Part shown: piece after piece, positions 42,393 to 54,699 of the stretch
Layout of the letters: each line of letters starts with the position of its first letter
Position numbering within the stretch: the first letter of the stretch is position 1
Origin: Arachis hypogaea
Taxonomy: Eukaryota > Streptophyta > Magnoliopsida > Fabales > Fabaceae
Direction of reading: 5' to 3'
Length of the DNA: 64,000 nt
Assembly: GCF_003086295.3 (NCBI RefSeq)
Contig: NC_092048.1
Location: 71,032,841-71,096,840, forward strand
The notes under the pieces: generated by a model
What the model was told of the DNA's origin: nothing
What the model saw: the letters and a program-made list of their open reading frames with translations, nothing else
Database searches by the model: none
Made by a program: the position numbers and the translations under genes

Positions 42393-43559
42393 CAAGGCCA
42401 AGCTACCATATCCTCAAAAACTCTAGAAGGCAGAAAAGGATAAGCAATTTGCCATGTTCTTAGAAGTTTTCAAGAAGCTTGAGATTAAAATCCCCTTTGT
42501 AGAGGATCTTGAACAAATGTCTTCCTATGCCAAGTTCATGAAGGACATATTGAGTAACAAAAGGGATTGTGGAGAGGTAGAAATAGTTATACTCACCAAG
42601 TAATGCAATGTAGCCATTTAGAGGAATCTACCTGAGAAATTGCAAGACCCTGGGAGCTTTGTAATCCCCTGCACCATTGGAAATACCTGCATAAAAAAGG
42701 CTTTATGTGATCTTCGAGTAAGCATCAATTTAATGCCACTATCATTGATGAAGAAACTCCAAATTGAAAAAATAAAGCCTACTCACATTTGTCTCCAACT
42801 TGCTGACTGCTCAGTAAATTCCCATTGGGAGTAGTGGAAGACTTGCTTGTGAGAGTGAGACCCTTTACCTTCCCCGTAGACTTCGTGATACTGGATATGG
42901 GGGAGGACAAGAATGCAGCCATCATTCTGAGAAGGACCTTCTTAGCTACAGGAAGAACTCTCATAGATGTCCAGAAATGGGAAGTGACACTAGGGGTCAA
43001 TAAAGATGAGGTTGTACTGAACGCAGTCGAGGCTATGCAACACCCAAATCACCCTAAAGAATGCATGAGGATAGACACCATAGAACCTCTAGTTGAAAAA
43101 GTGTTTGGAGCTGGAAAGCATGAAGAAGACTTGGACACAATTTTTGAGGACACACTGCCTGAGCTGGATGAGCCAGCTCCTCAGAGGGAGATGTTAAGCA
43201 CGCCTAGTGTTGAGGAAGGACATCCTAAAATTGAGCTAAAGCCTTTACCCCCATCCTTAAAGTACACGTTTCTAGGCAGAAAAAACACTTATTCAGTGAT
43301 TATAAGCTCTTCCCTGAGGCAACGGGAAGAAGAGGCACTGATTCAAGTACTCAAGAGCCATAAAACAGCTCTCGTATGGACCATAAGTGACTTAAAGGGA
43401 ATTAGTCCAACCAAGTGTATGCACAAGATTCTACTCGAAGATGATGCTAAACCAGTTGTAGAACCACAGAGGCGGATGAACCCAGCTATGAAAGAGGTGG
43501 TCTAGAAGGATGTTACAAAGCTCTGGGAGGCTAGAATCATATATCCTATCTTAGATAGC
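42393..43559 (+). pseudogene. Athila protease and start of reverse transcriptase, element H (fragment 2)
   Basis: It reads AKLPYPQKL, a stop, then KDKQFAMFLEVFKKLEIKIP, the usual gag-protease linker of Athila. Protease: GSFVIPCTIG, ALCDLRVSINLMPL, where catalytic DLG has become DLR, and ILRRTFLATGR in place of ILGRPFL, so it is inactive. After acidic sequence the RT N-terminus follows: LKSHKTALVWTISDLKGISP, KILLEDDAKPVVEPQRRMNP and IIYPILDS, where element C interrupts. Several stops (about 42601, 42832, 43503) break the frame. Confidence 0.85.
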
Positions 43560-45241
43560 TGATGAGCGGATAATTTATACGCTTTTTGGCATTGTTTTTA
43601 GTATGTTTTTAGTAGAATCTAGTTACTTTTAGGGATATTTTTATTAGTTTTTATGTTAAATTCACATTTATAGACTTTACTATGAGTTTGTGTGTTTTTC
43701 GGTGATTTCAGGTATTTTCTGGCTGAAATTGAGGGACTTGAGCAAAAATCAGATTCAGAGGTTGAAGAAGGACTGCTGATGCTGTTGGATTCTGACCTCC
43801 CTGCACTCAAAGTGGATTTTCTGGAGCTACAGAACTCAAAATGGCACGCTTCCAATTGCATTGGAAAGTAGACATCCAGGGCTTTCCAGAAATTTATAAT
43901 AGTTCATACTTTGGCCGAGTTTATATGACGAAAAAGGGCGTTGAACGCCAGTTCTATGCTGCTGTCTGGAGTTAAACGCCAGAAACATGTCACAAGCCAG
44001 AGTTGAACACCAGAAATACGTTACAAACTGGCGTTCAACTCCAAGATGGACCTCTACATGTGTAACATTCAAGCTCAGCCCAAGCACACACCAAGTGGGC
44101 CCCGGAAGTGGATTTATGCATCAATTACTTACTTCCGTAAACCCTAGTAACTAGTTTAGTATAAATAGGACTTTTTACTATTGTATTAGACATCTTATGA
44201 TCTTCGGATCATCTTTGATCACGTTTTGGGGGCTGGCCTCTCGGCCATGCCTGAACCTTTCACTTATGTATTTTCAACGGTAGAGTTTCTACACTCCATA
44301 GATTAAGGTGTGGAGCTCTGCTGTTCCTCAAAGATTAATGCAAAGTACTACTGTTTTTCTATTCAATTCAACTTATTCAGCTTCTAAGATATTCATTCGC
44401 ACTTCAACCTAAATGTGATGAACGTGATAATCATCATCATTCCCTATGAACGCGTGCCTGACAACCACTTCCGTTCTACCTTAGATTGAATGAGTATCTC
44501 TTGGATCTCTTAATCAGAATCTTCGTGGTATAAGCTAGATTGATGGCGGCATTCATGAGAGTCTGGAAAGTCTAAACCTTGTCTGTGGTATTCCGAGTAG
44601 GACTCTGGGATTGAATGACTGTGACGAACTTCAAACTCGCGATTGCTGGGCGTAGTGACAGACGCAAAAGAAGGGTAAATCCTATTCCAGTATGATCGAG
44701 AACCTCAGATGATTAGTCGTGCTGTGACAGAGCATTTGGACCATTTTCACAAGAGGATGGGATGCAGCCATTGACAAGGGTGATGCCTCCAGACGATTAG
44801 CCATGCAGTGACAGCGCATCGGACCATTGACAACGGTGATGTCCTTACATAAAGCCAGCCATGGAAAGGAGTAAGATTGGTTGGATGAAGACAGCAGGAA
44901 AGCAGAGGTTCAGAGGAACGAATGCATCTCTATACGCTTATCTGAAATTCTAACCAATGAATTACATAAGTATTTCTATCCTTATTTTCTATTTATTATT
45001 AATATTCGAAAACTCCATAACTATTTGATATCAGCCTGACTGAGATTTACAAGGTGACTATAGCTTGCTTCAAGCCGACAATCTCCGTGGGATCGACCCT
45101 TACTCACGTAAGGTTTATTACTTGGACGACCCAGTGCACTTGCTGGTTAGTTGTATCGAAGTTGTGAATGAAAAACGATTTATTAAGACGTGCGTACAGA
45201 GTTTCTGGCGCCGTTGCCTGAGATCACAATTTCGTGCACCA
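43560..45241 (+). repeat. Element C 5' LTR (1682 bp)
   Basis: TGATGAGCGG..CGTGCACCA. Contains palindromes at 43935-44045, a TATA box, the U5 block at about 45088-45150 and a captured PBS copy GGCGCCGTTGCC at 45207-45218, 20 bp before its end. Confidence 0.9.
44160..44168 (+). promoter_or_regulatory. TATA box, element C 5' LTR
   Basis: TATAAATAG. The matching box in the 3' LTR is 48845-48853. Confidence 0.6.
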
Positions 45242-45247
45242 AGTTTT

Positions 45248-45264
45248 TGGCGCCGTTGTCGGGG
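45248..45264 (+). other. Primer binding site (tRNA-Asp), element C
   Basis: TGGCGCCGTTGTCGGGG, one mismatch from the tRNA-Asp complement, six bases after the LTR. Confidence 0.88.
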
Positions 45265-47110
45265 ATTGTTCGAGTTTGAACAACTGACGGTTCATCTTGT
45301 TGCTCAGATTAGGTAATTTTCTTTTTGTTTTATTTTCAAAAATTTTTCAAAAACCTTTCAAAAATTTCTCCTCTGTTTTCGAAAAAATTAAAAGAAAAAA
45401 TGTTTTCAAAAAAAATATATTTTTCTTCAGAATTTTTAAGAATGAATTCTAGTGTTTCATGATGATTTGTTGAATCCTGGCTGGCTGTGAAGCCATGTCC
45501 AAATTCCTTTGGACTGAGGATTCAACTAATCACTTCAATGCATGTAATTACATACTAAAGCTTGGCTGGCTATTAAGCCATGCCTAACCCTCGGATTGGA
45601 GCTTTAGACTAAGAATACAAGATTCTTGGAATTCATATTAAAAATTTTGGAATCCATATTTTTCTTTTTCTAAATAATCTTCGAAAAATATAAAATAAAA
45701 ATACAAAAAAAATCCAAAAAAAAAAATAAAAAAATCATAAAAATAAAAAATATTTCATATTTCTTGTTTGAGTCTTGAGTCAAGTTGAAAGTTTGGTGTC
45801 AATTGCATACTCATCTTGCATTTTTCGAAAAATTCATGCATTCATAGTGTTCTTCATGATCTTCAAGTTGTTCTTGGTAAGTCTTCTTGTTTGATCTTGA
45901 TGTTTTCATGTTTTGTGTCTTTTCTTGTTTTTCATGTGCATTCTTGCATTCATAGTGTCTATACATGAAAAATTTTTAAGTTTGGTGTCTTGCATGTTTT
46001 CTTTGCATTAAAAATTTTTCAAAAATAAGTTCTTGATGTTCATCTTGACATTCAAAGTGTTCTTGGTGTTCATCTTGACATTCATAGCATTCTTGCATGC
46101 ATTCAATGTTTTGATCCAAAATTTTCATGCATTGAGTCTTTTTCATGTTTTTCCCTCTCATTATTAAAAATTCAAAAATCAAAAAAATATCTTTCCCTTT
46201 TTCACTCATAAATTTCGAAAATTTGAGTTGACTTTTTCAAAACTTTTTAAAATTTAGTTGTTTTTATGAGTCAAATCAAATTTTCAATTTAAAAATCTTA
46301 TCTTTTTCAAAATCTTTTTCAAAAATCAAATCTTTTTCAATTTTCTTATTTATTTTCGAAAATTTTAAAAGTATTTTTCAAAAATCTTTTTCTTATCTTT
46401 ATCTCCTAATTTTCAAAAATAACATCAACAATTAATGTTTTGATTCAAAAATTTCAAGTTTGTTACTTGCTTGTTAAGAAAGATTCAAACTTTGAGTTCT
46501 AGAATCATATCTTGTGATTTCTTATGAATCAAGTCATTAATTGTGATTTTAAAAATCAAATCTTTTTCAAAAACTAATTTCAATCATATCTTTTCAAAAA
46601 TATCTTCTTATCTTATCTTTTTCAAAAATTTGATTTTAAAATATCTTTTCTAACTTCTTATCTTCTAATCTTTTTCAAAATTGATTTTCGAATTTGTTTC
46701 AACTAACTAACTAACTTTTTGTTTGTTTCTTATCTTTTTCAAAACTACCTAACTAACTCCCTCTCTCTCTAATTTTCGAAAATATCTTCCCTCTTTTTCA
46801 AAATTTCTTTTTAATTAACTAATTATTTTAATTTTTGATTTTAATTTTTGAAAAATTACTAACCTTTTTCAAAACTATTTTCGAAAATCACTAACTCTTT
46901 TTCAAAAATATTTTCAAAAAATTCTCTCTCTCTCTTATCTCCTTCTATTTATTTATTCATCTACTAACACTTCATCTCACCCAAATTCGAACCCCCTCTT
47001 CCATCTGTGTTCGAATTTTTTCTTCTTCTTTTCTTTTACTCACACAGGGACCTCTATACTGTGGTAAAAAGGACCCCTATTATTATTATTTTTCTGGCCC
47101 TCTTTTTCAT
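45265..47110 (+). other. 5' leader of element C
   Basis: No gene. It is the plus-strand homologue of the B leader: A/T-rich with TTTTTCAAAAATC repeats, GCTTGGCTGGCTATTAAGCC near 45560, and C/T-rich before gag. Confidence 0.7.
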
Positions 47111-48052
47111 ATGAGCAGGAGCAAGGACAAGAACATTCTTGTTGAAGCAGATCTAGAACCTGAAGGGACTCTGAAGAGAAAACTAAGAGAAGCTAAATTA
47201 CGACAATCCAGCAAGCACCTTTCAGAAATTTTCGAACAGGAAGAGGAGATGGCAGCCGAAAATAATAATAATGCAAGGAGGATGCTTAGTGACTTTACTG
47301 CACCTAATTCCAATTTACATGGAAGAAGCATCTCCATTCCTGCCATTGGAGCAAACAATTTTGAGCTGAAACCTCAATTAGTTTCTCTGATGCAGCAGAA
47401 CTGCAAGTTTCATGGACTTCCATCTGAAGATCCTTTTCAGTTCTTAACTGAATTCTTGCAGATATATGATACTGTTAAGACTAATGGAGTAGATCCTGAA
47501 GTCTACAGGCTCATGCTTTTCCCTTTTGCTGTAAGAGACAGAGCTAGAGTATGGTTGGACTCTCAACCTAAGGATAGCCTGAACTCTTGGGATAAGCTGG
47601 TCAAGGCTTTCTTAGGCAAGTTCTTTCCTCCTCAAAAGCTGAGTAAGCTTAGAGTGGATGTTCAGACCTTCAAACAGAAAGAAGGTGAATCCCTCTATGA
47701 AGCTTGGGAGAGATACAAAGAACTGACCAAAAAGTGTCCTTCTGACATGCTTTCAGAATGGACCATCCTGGATATATTCTATGATGGTCTATCTGAATTG
47801 GCTAAAATGTCATTGGATACTTCTACAGGTGGATCCATTCACCTAAAGAAAATGCCTGCAGAAGCTCAAGAACTCATTGACATGGTTGCTAACAACCAGT
47901 TCATGTACACTTCTGATTGGTTCCTCAAGAAGGAAACACCACCATCACTAAGGTGGACTCATTCCTTGTTCTTACATTCTCTGTTTTTCGTTTTCTCTAT
48001 GTTAAGTGCTTATCCATGTTTGTGTCTTCATTACATGATCATTAGTATTTAG
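47111..48052 (+). pseudogene. Athila gag fused to the end of the third ORF, element C
   Basis: ATG at 47111. The first 267 codons are an undamaged Athila gag N-terminus and core (ILVEADLEPEGTLKRKL; NFELKPQLVSLMQQNCKFHG; RDRARVWLDSQPKDSLNSW; FFPPQKLSKLRVDVQTF; FYDGLSELAKMSLD). At 47914, after NNQFMYTS, the DNA jumps to GGTTCCTCAAGAAGGAAAC, the end of the third ORF as in B. Translation continues out of frame through 3' UTR to 48052. The deletion removed the rest of gag, protease and almost all of the third ORF. This is the best-preserved gag core in the window. Confidence 0.85.
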
Positions 48053-48430
48053 TAACTTTGTCTTAAAGTTATGAATGTCCTATGAATCCATCACCTCTCT
48101 TAAATGAAAACTGTTTTAATTCAAAAGAACAAGAAGTACATGAGTTTCGAATTTATCCTTGAACTTAGTTTAATTATATTGATGTGGTGACAATGCTTCT
48201 TATTTTCTGAATGAATGCTTGAACAGTGCATATGTCTTTTGAAGTTGTTGTTTAAGAATGTTAAATATGTTGGCTCTTGAAAGAATGATGATAAGGAGAT
48301 ATGTTATTTGATAATCTGAAAAATCATAAAAATGACTCTTGAAGCAAGAAAAAGCAGCAAAGAACAAAGCTTGCAGAAAAAAAAAATAGGCGAAAAAAAA
48401 TATAAAGAAAAAGCAAGCAAAAAAAGCCAA
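48053..48430 (+). other. 3' UTR remnant of element C
   Basis: No gene. Homologous to the 3' UTR of B, broken at AAAAGCCAA/AAATCAGATT, where the LTR resumes about 170 bp inside its start. The hairpin/PPT cassette is lost. Confidence 0.7.
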
Positions 48431-49851
48431 AAATCAGATTCAGAGGTTGAAGAAGGACTGCTGATGCTGTTGGATTCTGACCTCCCTGCACTCAAAATGG
48501 CTTTTCTGGAGCTACAGAACTCAAAATGGCGCGCTTCTAATTGCATTGGAAAGTGGACATCCAGGGCTTTCCAGCAATATATAATAGTCCATACTTTGTC
48601 CAAGTTTAGATGACGCAAACTGGCGTTCAACACCAGCTCTCTGCCCAATTCTGGCGTCCAGCGCCATAAACAAGTTGCAAAGTGGAGTTCAACGCCCAAA
48701 CTGGCACAAAAGTGGGCGTTCAACTCCAAGAATGACCTCTCCACGTGTAGACTTCAAGCTCAGCCCAAGCACACACCAAGTGGGCCCCAGAAGTGGATTT
48801 ATGCATCAATTACTTACTTCTGTAAACCCTAGTGACTAGTTTATTATAAATAGAACTTTTTATCATTGTATTCGTAGACTTGGTTACTCCGGTTCCCCTC
48901 TGGGGCCGAGACCAAGGAACTCCATTATCACTTATGTATTTTCAACGGTAGAGTTTCTGCAATCCATAGATTAAGGTGTGGAGCTCTGCTGTTCCTCAAA
49001 GATTAATGCAAAGTACTACTATTTTCTATTCAATTCATCATTAGATTGAATGAGTATCTCTTAGATCTCTTAATCAGAATCTTCGTGGTATAAGCTAGAT
49101 TGATGGCGGCATTCATGAGAGTCCGGAAAGTCTAAACCTTATCCGTGGTATTCCGAGTAGGACTGGGATTGAATGACTGTGACGAGCTCCAAACTCGCGA
49201 GTGCTGGGCGTAGTGACAGACGCAAAAGGATAGTAAATTCTATTCCAGTATGATCGAGAACCTCCAAGATGATTAGCCATGCAGTGACAGCGCATCGGAC
49301 CATTTTCACAGAGAGGAATAGGATGCAACCAACGACAAGGGTGATGCCTCCAGATGATTAGCCGTGCTGTGACAGAGCATTTGGACCATTTTCCTGAGAG
49401 GATTGAAAGTAGCCATTGGCACCGGTGACATCCTTACATAAAGCTAGCCATAGAAAGGAGTAAGACGGATTGGATGAAGACAGCAGGAAAGCAGAGGTTC
49501 AAAGGAATGAATGCATCTCCATACGCTTATCTGAAATTCTTACCAATGATTTACATAAGTATTTCTATCCCTATTTTAGTATTAATTTCGAAAACTCCAT
49601 AACTATTTTATATCCGCCTGACTTAGATTTACAAGGTGACCATAGCTTGCTTCATACCAACAATCTCTGTGGGATCGACCCTTACTCACGTAAGGTTTAT
49701 TACTTGGACGACCCAGTGCACTTGCTGGTTAGTTATGCGAAGTTGTGAAGATATGTTTAGACCATGGTTCTGTGCATCCGTTTTTGGTGCCATCGTCAGG
49801 GAATAAATTTTGAACAATAATTCACAATCTGAGTAACAATTTCGCATACCA
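48431..49851 (+). repeat. Element C 3' LTR, start missing, variant type
   Basis: It has the Athila LTR body, but at 48870-48930 it carries GACTTGGTTACTCCGGTTCC in place of the usual GGCTGGCCTC segment. Its U5 end carries a longer captured PBS-leader piece (GTTTTTGGTGCCATCGTCAG at 49780-49799) before a decayed ..TTTCGCATACCA end. These differences from 43560-45241 suggest another origin. Confidence 0.75.
48845..48853 (+). promoter_or_regulatory. TATA box, element C 3' LTR
   Basis: TATAAATAG in the usual context. Confidence 0.5.
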
Positions 49852-51232
49852 ATCATCTATCAAGAATTGAGCCTGAGGAGGGAACGCCATCCCCTACTGC
49901 TGCTATGACCAAAACCTTCCCAGATGAGTACCTCTTTGCGATCCAAAAGGTGTCATGGTTTGCAGACATTGCAAACTATAAGGCAATGAGGTTCATCCTC
50001 AAAGAATACACCAAACAACAGGTCAAAAAACTTTTGTATGATGCCAAATACTCTTTGTAGGATGAACTCTATCTCTTTAAGAGATGCTCAGATGGGATGA
50101 TCAGGCGTTGTGTCTCAGAGGAGGAAGCCCAGTAGATTCTCTGCATTATCACGGTTCTTAGTATGGAGGACATTTTAGAGGGGAGAGAACGGCCACCAAG
50201 GTCCTTCATAGCGGGTTCTACTGGCCAATCCTCTTATGGGATTCTTGGGAATTTGTAAGAAACTATGATAAGTGTCAAAGAGCTAGAAACCTTCCTCACA
50301 ATCATGAAATGCCACTACAAGGGATCCTCGATATTGAGTTGTTTGACGTATGGGGGATGGATCTTATGGGACCTTTTCCACCCTTATACTTAAATACATA
50401 CATCCTGGTGGCAGTGGACTACGTGTCCAAATGGGTTGAAGCCATAACATCACCTACCAATGGTACCTAAGTCATGCTGAAATTCCTATAGAGGTATATT
50501 TTCAGCAGGTTTGGTGTCCCAAGGACACTGATCAGTGATGGAGGCAGCCATTTCTACAATAAAGAACTGGATTCACTTTTGCAGAGGTTTGGAGTCTGTC
50601 ATAAGGTGGCAACCCCCTATCACTCATAGACAAGTGGACAAGCAGAGATCTCAAATAGGGAACTCAAGAGGATCTTGAAGAAGTCAATGAGAACTTCAAG
50701 GAAGGACTGGACAAGGAGACTTGATGATGCTCTCTGGCGTACAGGACAGCCTTCAAGACCCCCATTAGAATGTCATCTTATCAGTTAGTCTATGGTAAGG
50801 CCTATCATTTGCCAGTGGAGTTGGAGCACAAAGCATACTGGGCAACAAGGTTTCTGAATTTTGACGCCAAGACTGCAGGAGAGAAAAGATTGTTCTAACT
50901 AAATGAACTGGACGAATTCTGGCATGCTGCCTATAAGAATGCCAAAGTCTACAATGAAAGGGCAAATAGGTATCATGATAGGAAGATAGCCTCCAAAGTT
51001 TTTGAGCCCGGCCAGAAGGTTTTGCTATTCAACTCTAGCCTTAAGCTATTCCCTGGAAAGCTCAAGTCAAGATGGTCAGGACCCTTCATGGTTACTAGAG
51101 TGCCCCCCTATGGTCATGTAGAACGTCAAGACCGGAATTCGGACAACAGATTCATCATCAATGGCCACAGGGTAAAACACTACCTAGGGGATGACATTGT
51201 TCGCGAGCAATCCACCCACCTATTGACCTGAC
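49852..51232 (+). pseudogene. Athila RNase H end and integrase, element H (fragment 3)
   Basis: It opens with the HLSRIEPEEG link after RNase H, then FPDEYLFAIQKVSWFADIAN. Integrase: zinc-finger remains (LHYHGS, stop, [21 protein letters not shown] and YDKCQRARN). The catalytic core shows the three acidic positions in [21 protein letters not shown] and GQAEISNREL (D, D, E). The C-terminal part includes LFNSSLKLFPGKLKSRWSGP and ends before TGA at 51230. Several stops (near 50060, 50470, 50630) and frame changes make it non-functional. It is the only integrase core in the window. The RT body between 43559 and 49852 is missing. Confidence 0.85.
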
Positions 51233-51460
51233 AGTAGTGAATGTCAAGCTAATGATAGTAAAGAAGCGCTTGTTGGGAGGCAACCCAACCAAGAGTATGT
51301 TTCCATTTATTTCAGTTTAATTTTAGTTTAATTTCATTTTATTTTACACTAATTTTTAACATTTTCCTAGGTTTTCAGACATTTGTGATCATGTACAGTA
51401 ATCAGAGTAGGGACAAAATCACTCAGACAACAAAACAGCACACCTTGGAGAAAATCCCTT
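51233..51460 (+). other. Post-pol block of element H
   Basis: It contains AAAGAAGCGCTTGTTGGGAG (about 51260) soon after the end of integrase. It is the reference position for the junctions in F and B. Confidence 0.6.
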
Positions 51461-51665
51461 GTTGGCGCAAAATGCCATCCTGGCATTCAGTGCCATAGGG
51501 TGTGCGGGCATATGGGCGTTTTACGTCCAATTTACACATTTGCTTGATAAAATTTGATCCCCTTGGGGCGTTTTACGTACATATTGGATGTCTAACGCCA
51601 CCAAGGGAGTAAAAAAAAGCACGCTCTCGGCGTTTAACGCCAGACTGGCGTTCCTCGCCAAGGGA
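51460..51665. repeat. Degenerate palindrome array, element H
   Basis: Diverged GGCGTTTAACGCC-type units (GGCATTCAGTGCC, GGCGTTTTACGTCC, GGCGTTTAACGCC). The oldest element has the most degraded array. Confidence 0.65.
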
Positions 51666-52014
51666 GGGGCAGATTCACCTAATGTTAGATTTCAACCAAA
51701 TCTCCTAAAACTACATTCATATCGTTTCATATCTCTACCTTGTGATTTTCCCCACCGATTCTTCTTCTTCAAAATCTCTCCACATTCTCATTATTTTCAT
51801 CCCATATCTTTACATATTCTACTCATATCTCTTCTCCCCATATCCCTATCAATCAAATATTCACTCCAATTTTTTAACAACCCCTACCCATGGCCGAATT
51901 TGCCACCATCCCATTCCTATAAGTACTGCCTCCACTCTTACATCCCCTCACACTTCCTCCATACTCCTCTTTCATCCTTTCCCCTCGCTTTCTATTTCTT
52001 TCTTCTCTTTTCTC

Positions 52015-52050
52015 TTTGCTTGAGGATGAGCAAAAGATTTAAGTTTGTTG
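52015..52050 (+). promoter_or_regulatory. Internal hairpin cassette, element H
   Basis: TTTGCTTG/TGAGCAAA pairs with two G-T wobbles and loop AGGA (52015-52034), then AGATTTAAGTTTGTTG. Confidence 0.5.
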
Positions 52051-53009
52051 TTAAGGGCGCTACACTTCTTACTACTCTTAAGCTCTTCACGGCACCAAAG
52101 GTTGGGGAATCATCCTCAAGAAAGAGGAAAAAAAAGGCTCCCTCAATAGTTGCTTACATGCTCCACCAATTTTACACCAATCTTCATGAGAAACATTACT
52201 ACTACTACAATGTATTAAGCAAGAAGAAGGTAATTTCAGAAGTAAAATTTGAATTGAAGGCTGATGAGTACCCAAAAATTCAAGAGCAAATTCAAATTAG
52301 GGGTTGGGAAGTTCTGGCCAAGCCGGTGACTAAAGTCGGAATTCTAAAAGTCTGAGAATTTTATGCAAATCTATGGATGACGGACAAACATGAGAAGGAG
52401 CACCCTGAGTTCAAAACTTGGTGTACCGTAATCCGAGGGAGGACTTTGCAGTTCGAAATGGAAAAAGTGAGGGAAATCTTTAAGCTGCCGCCATCAAAAA
52501 ATGACCCTCACTCTTTCAATAGGAGAGTACAAGTTGATCCGAGATTGGATCAAGTCCTCAAATACATATGCCTTCCAGAAGCACAATGGAAGAAGGATGC
52601 TAGGTGTCAGCCATTCTAGCTGAGAAAGAATGATCTAAAGGCAATTGCTAGAGGATGACTAGAGTTCATTCAATGCTCCATCCTCCCCACTAATAACCAC
52701 TCTGAGATTACTATGAGGCGAGCTGTGATGATCCACTGCATTATGCTTGGCAATGGAGTGGAACTTCACCAGTTGATCCCATTGGAAATATACAATATCA
52801 TAGCAAAGACCTCAATCCTCTCTAGGCTGGCTTTTCCTCATCTCATCTCTCGCTTGTGTGAGGTGGCTAAGGTCCAAATTGACAGAGATATATTTATTGT
52901 AGCTAACAACCCAATCACCAAGAAGAGCATGGAACAGACTCGGAAACTTGGGCAAGCACCAATTCAGAAGCCAGTTCCCCCTCCTCAGAGGAAGCAGCCT
53001 GAATGGCCT
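52029..53009 (+). pseudogene. Athila third ('env-like') ORF, N-terminal part, element H
   Basis: Aligned with B from SSRKRKKKAPS (52108 onward) through VISEVKFELKADEYPKI, RGWEVLAKPVTKVGIL, a stop at about 52355, CTVIRGRTLQFEMEKVREIF, RRVQVDPRLDQVLKYICLPE, stops at about 52619 and 52655, and AVMIHCIMLGNGVELHQLIP to ITKKSMEQTRKL and PEWP. The codon aligned with the start in A, B and F is ACG, so the usual ATG is lost; ATG 52027 upstream is in frame. Element D interrupts at 53009, and the C-terminus resumes at 60507. Confidence 0.8.
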
Positions 53010-53766
53010 TGATGGATATTTTTGTGGAAAAACGAGTTTCTCCAAAACACCCAAAACTAACCGGCAAGTGCACCGGGTCGCATCAAGTAATAAAACTCAC
53101 AGGAGTGAGGTCGATCCCACAGCGTTTGATGGATCAAGCAACTTTAGTGGGTGATTAGTTTAGTCAAGCTAACATTGAGTGATTTGAATGACAACTGAAG
53201 CCAACAGAATGTAAACTTGCAGGAATTATAAAGTGCAGAAAGTAAAATTGCAAGTAACTTAAAGAGCAAGAAAGTAAAATAGCTGAAACTTAAATTGCAA
53301 GAAATATAAATTGCATGAAAGTAAAGGGGACTGGGTGCAGGGAAATTAAATGAAAGCAGTAAATCAAAGCTTAGAACAATTGCAAGGAAATTAAAATTGC
53401 ATGAAAAGTAAATTCAGATCACAGTGGCTCAAATGTAAAATCTGAATGAGAGGTTGAAGATCTCAGGGGTTGGATGAGACTAGAGACCAAGTCTAGATCT
53501 CAATTCCTTCCTTGATCCAACAGAGAATAATTGCAGAAGAAAATAGAGAGGAAAGCAGTAAAGAGAGTTTTGATTCAAATCACAATTCCTTCAAATTATG
53601 CAGCAAGTAAACAGAGAGAAATCTCAGAGGGAGAATGAAACAGAACACCTTCAATTCTCCACCCAAGACATAAAAACAAAGAAAAGAAAACTAAAGAGAG
53701 AGAGCTCTGTATTCCTAATGCTCCCTAGTGGAGCTCGCCTTCCTTTCAACAAATATGAAAATGATG

Positions 53767-53775
53767 CCTTATATA
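53767..53775 (-). promoter_or_regulatory. TATA box, element D 3' LTR
   Basis: The minus strand reads TATATAAGG. The twin is at 59047-59055. Confidence 0.5.
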
Positions 53776-54699
53776 GGCTTTTACAAAATGAAAATGAAAA
53801 TGAAAATGAAATTAAAAATAAATTATAATTAAATGAAATTCTTATTTTATCTATCTCTTGTGCCTTTGAGTGATGACAATTGGGCCCTTGCTCTTGATGG
53901 AATTGGGTTGATAGAGGCCTTGGTTGATTCCTCTTGGAGTTTGGAGAAGAACCGAATTGAACCGGGTTTGGAATCATGAAAGCTTGAGTAAAAGTTTGAG
54001 TAAAAGTTTGAGGCTAACTTTTACTCTAACTTTTCACATCAGCCACCCTTCTTTGCTGATACCAACGTTGGGGCAAAAGTTAGGGGTCAAACTTTTGCTC
54101 CAACGTTGGCCCCCTTGTGTGCATGTGTGGGATGCTAATTTGTCCTCTTGTCAACGTTGCCAATTTCATGCCAACTATAGACTATTATATATGAATAGAA
54201 AGCTATGAATGTCAGCTTTCTAACCCAATTGGAATCACCTCAATTGGACATCTACAACTCAAGTTATGCTCATTTGAAGAGGACAAGGTCGCTGGCCTTG
54301 GTGTGCAGCGTTTGAGGTAAAGTTTGCCTCAAACCTGGACGAAAACGCCAGTTCTGGAGGCTCAAACGCATTGTTCACCCCATACTATTATACATTGTTG
54401 GAAAGCCCTAAATGTCTACTTTCCAATGCCTTTGGAAGCACATCATTTGGAGCTCTACAGCTCGAGTTATACTCCGTCGAAGGTGCAGAGGTCAGTTGGC
54501 CTCACTGCATGTTGCCACCCTATTCGTTTATGCACATTTCGGGGCAGTTTTCTCCCTCAATTTTAGTGTCCACCATGCAGTGCCATATAGGCTTGGAAAG
54601 CTCTTGATTCCTACTTTCCATTGCTTTTTGAATCACCTCATTTGGAGCTTTGTAGCTCAAGTTATTCATGTTGGAAGTATACCCCTTGTATGCCTTGTG

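Larger units (their letters stand above)
43560..49851 (+). mobile_element. Element C: composite Athila-like element, internally deleted
   Basis: 5' LTR 43560-45241, PBS 45248-45264, leader, clean gag start (47111-47913) fused to the last codons of the third ORF (47914-47955), 3' UTR and a 3' LTR whose first part is missing (48431-49851). Flanks ATAGC and ATCAT do not match. The two LTRs belong to different variants, so this may be two recombined insertions and not one. The RT body of H is missing between the flanks. Confidence 0.75.
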
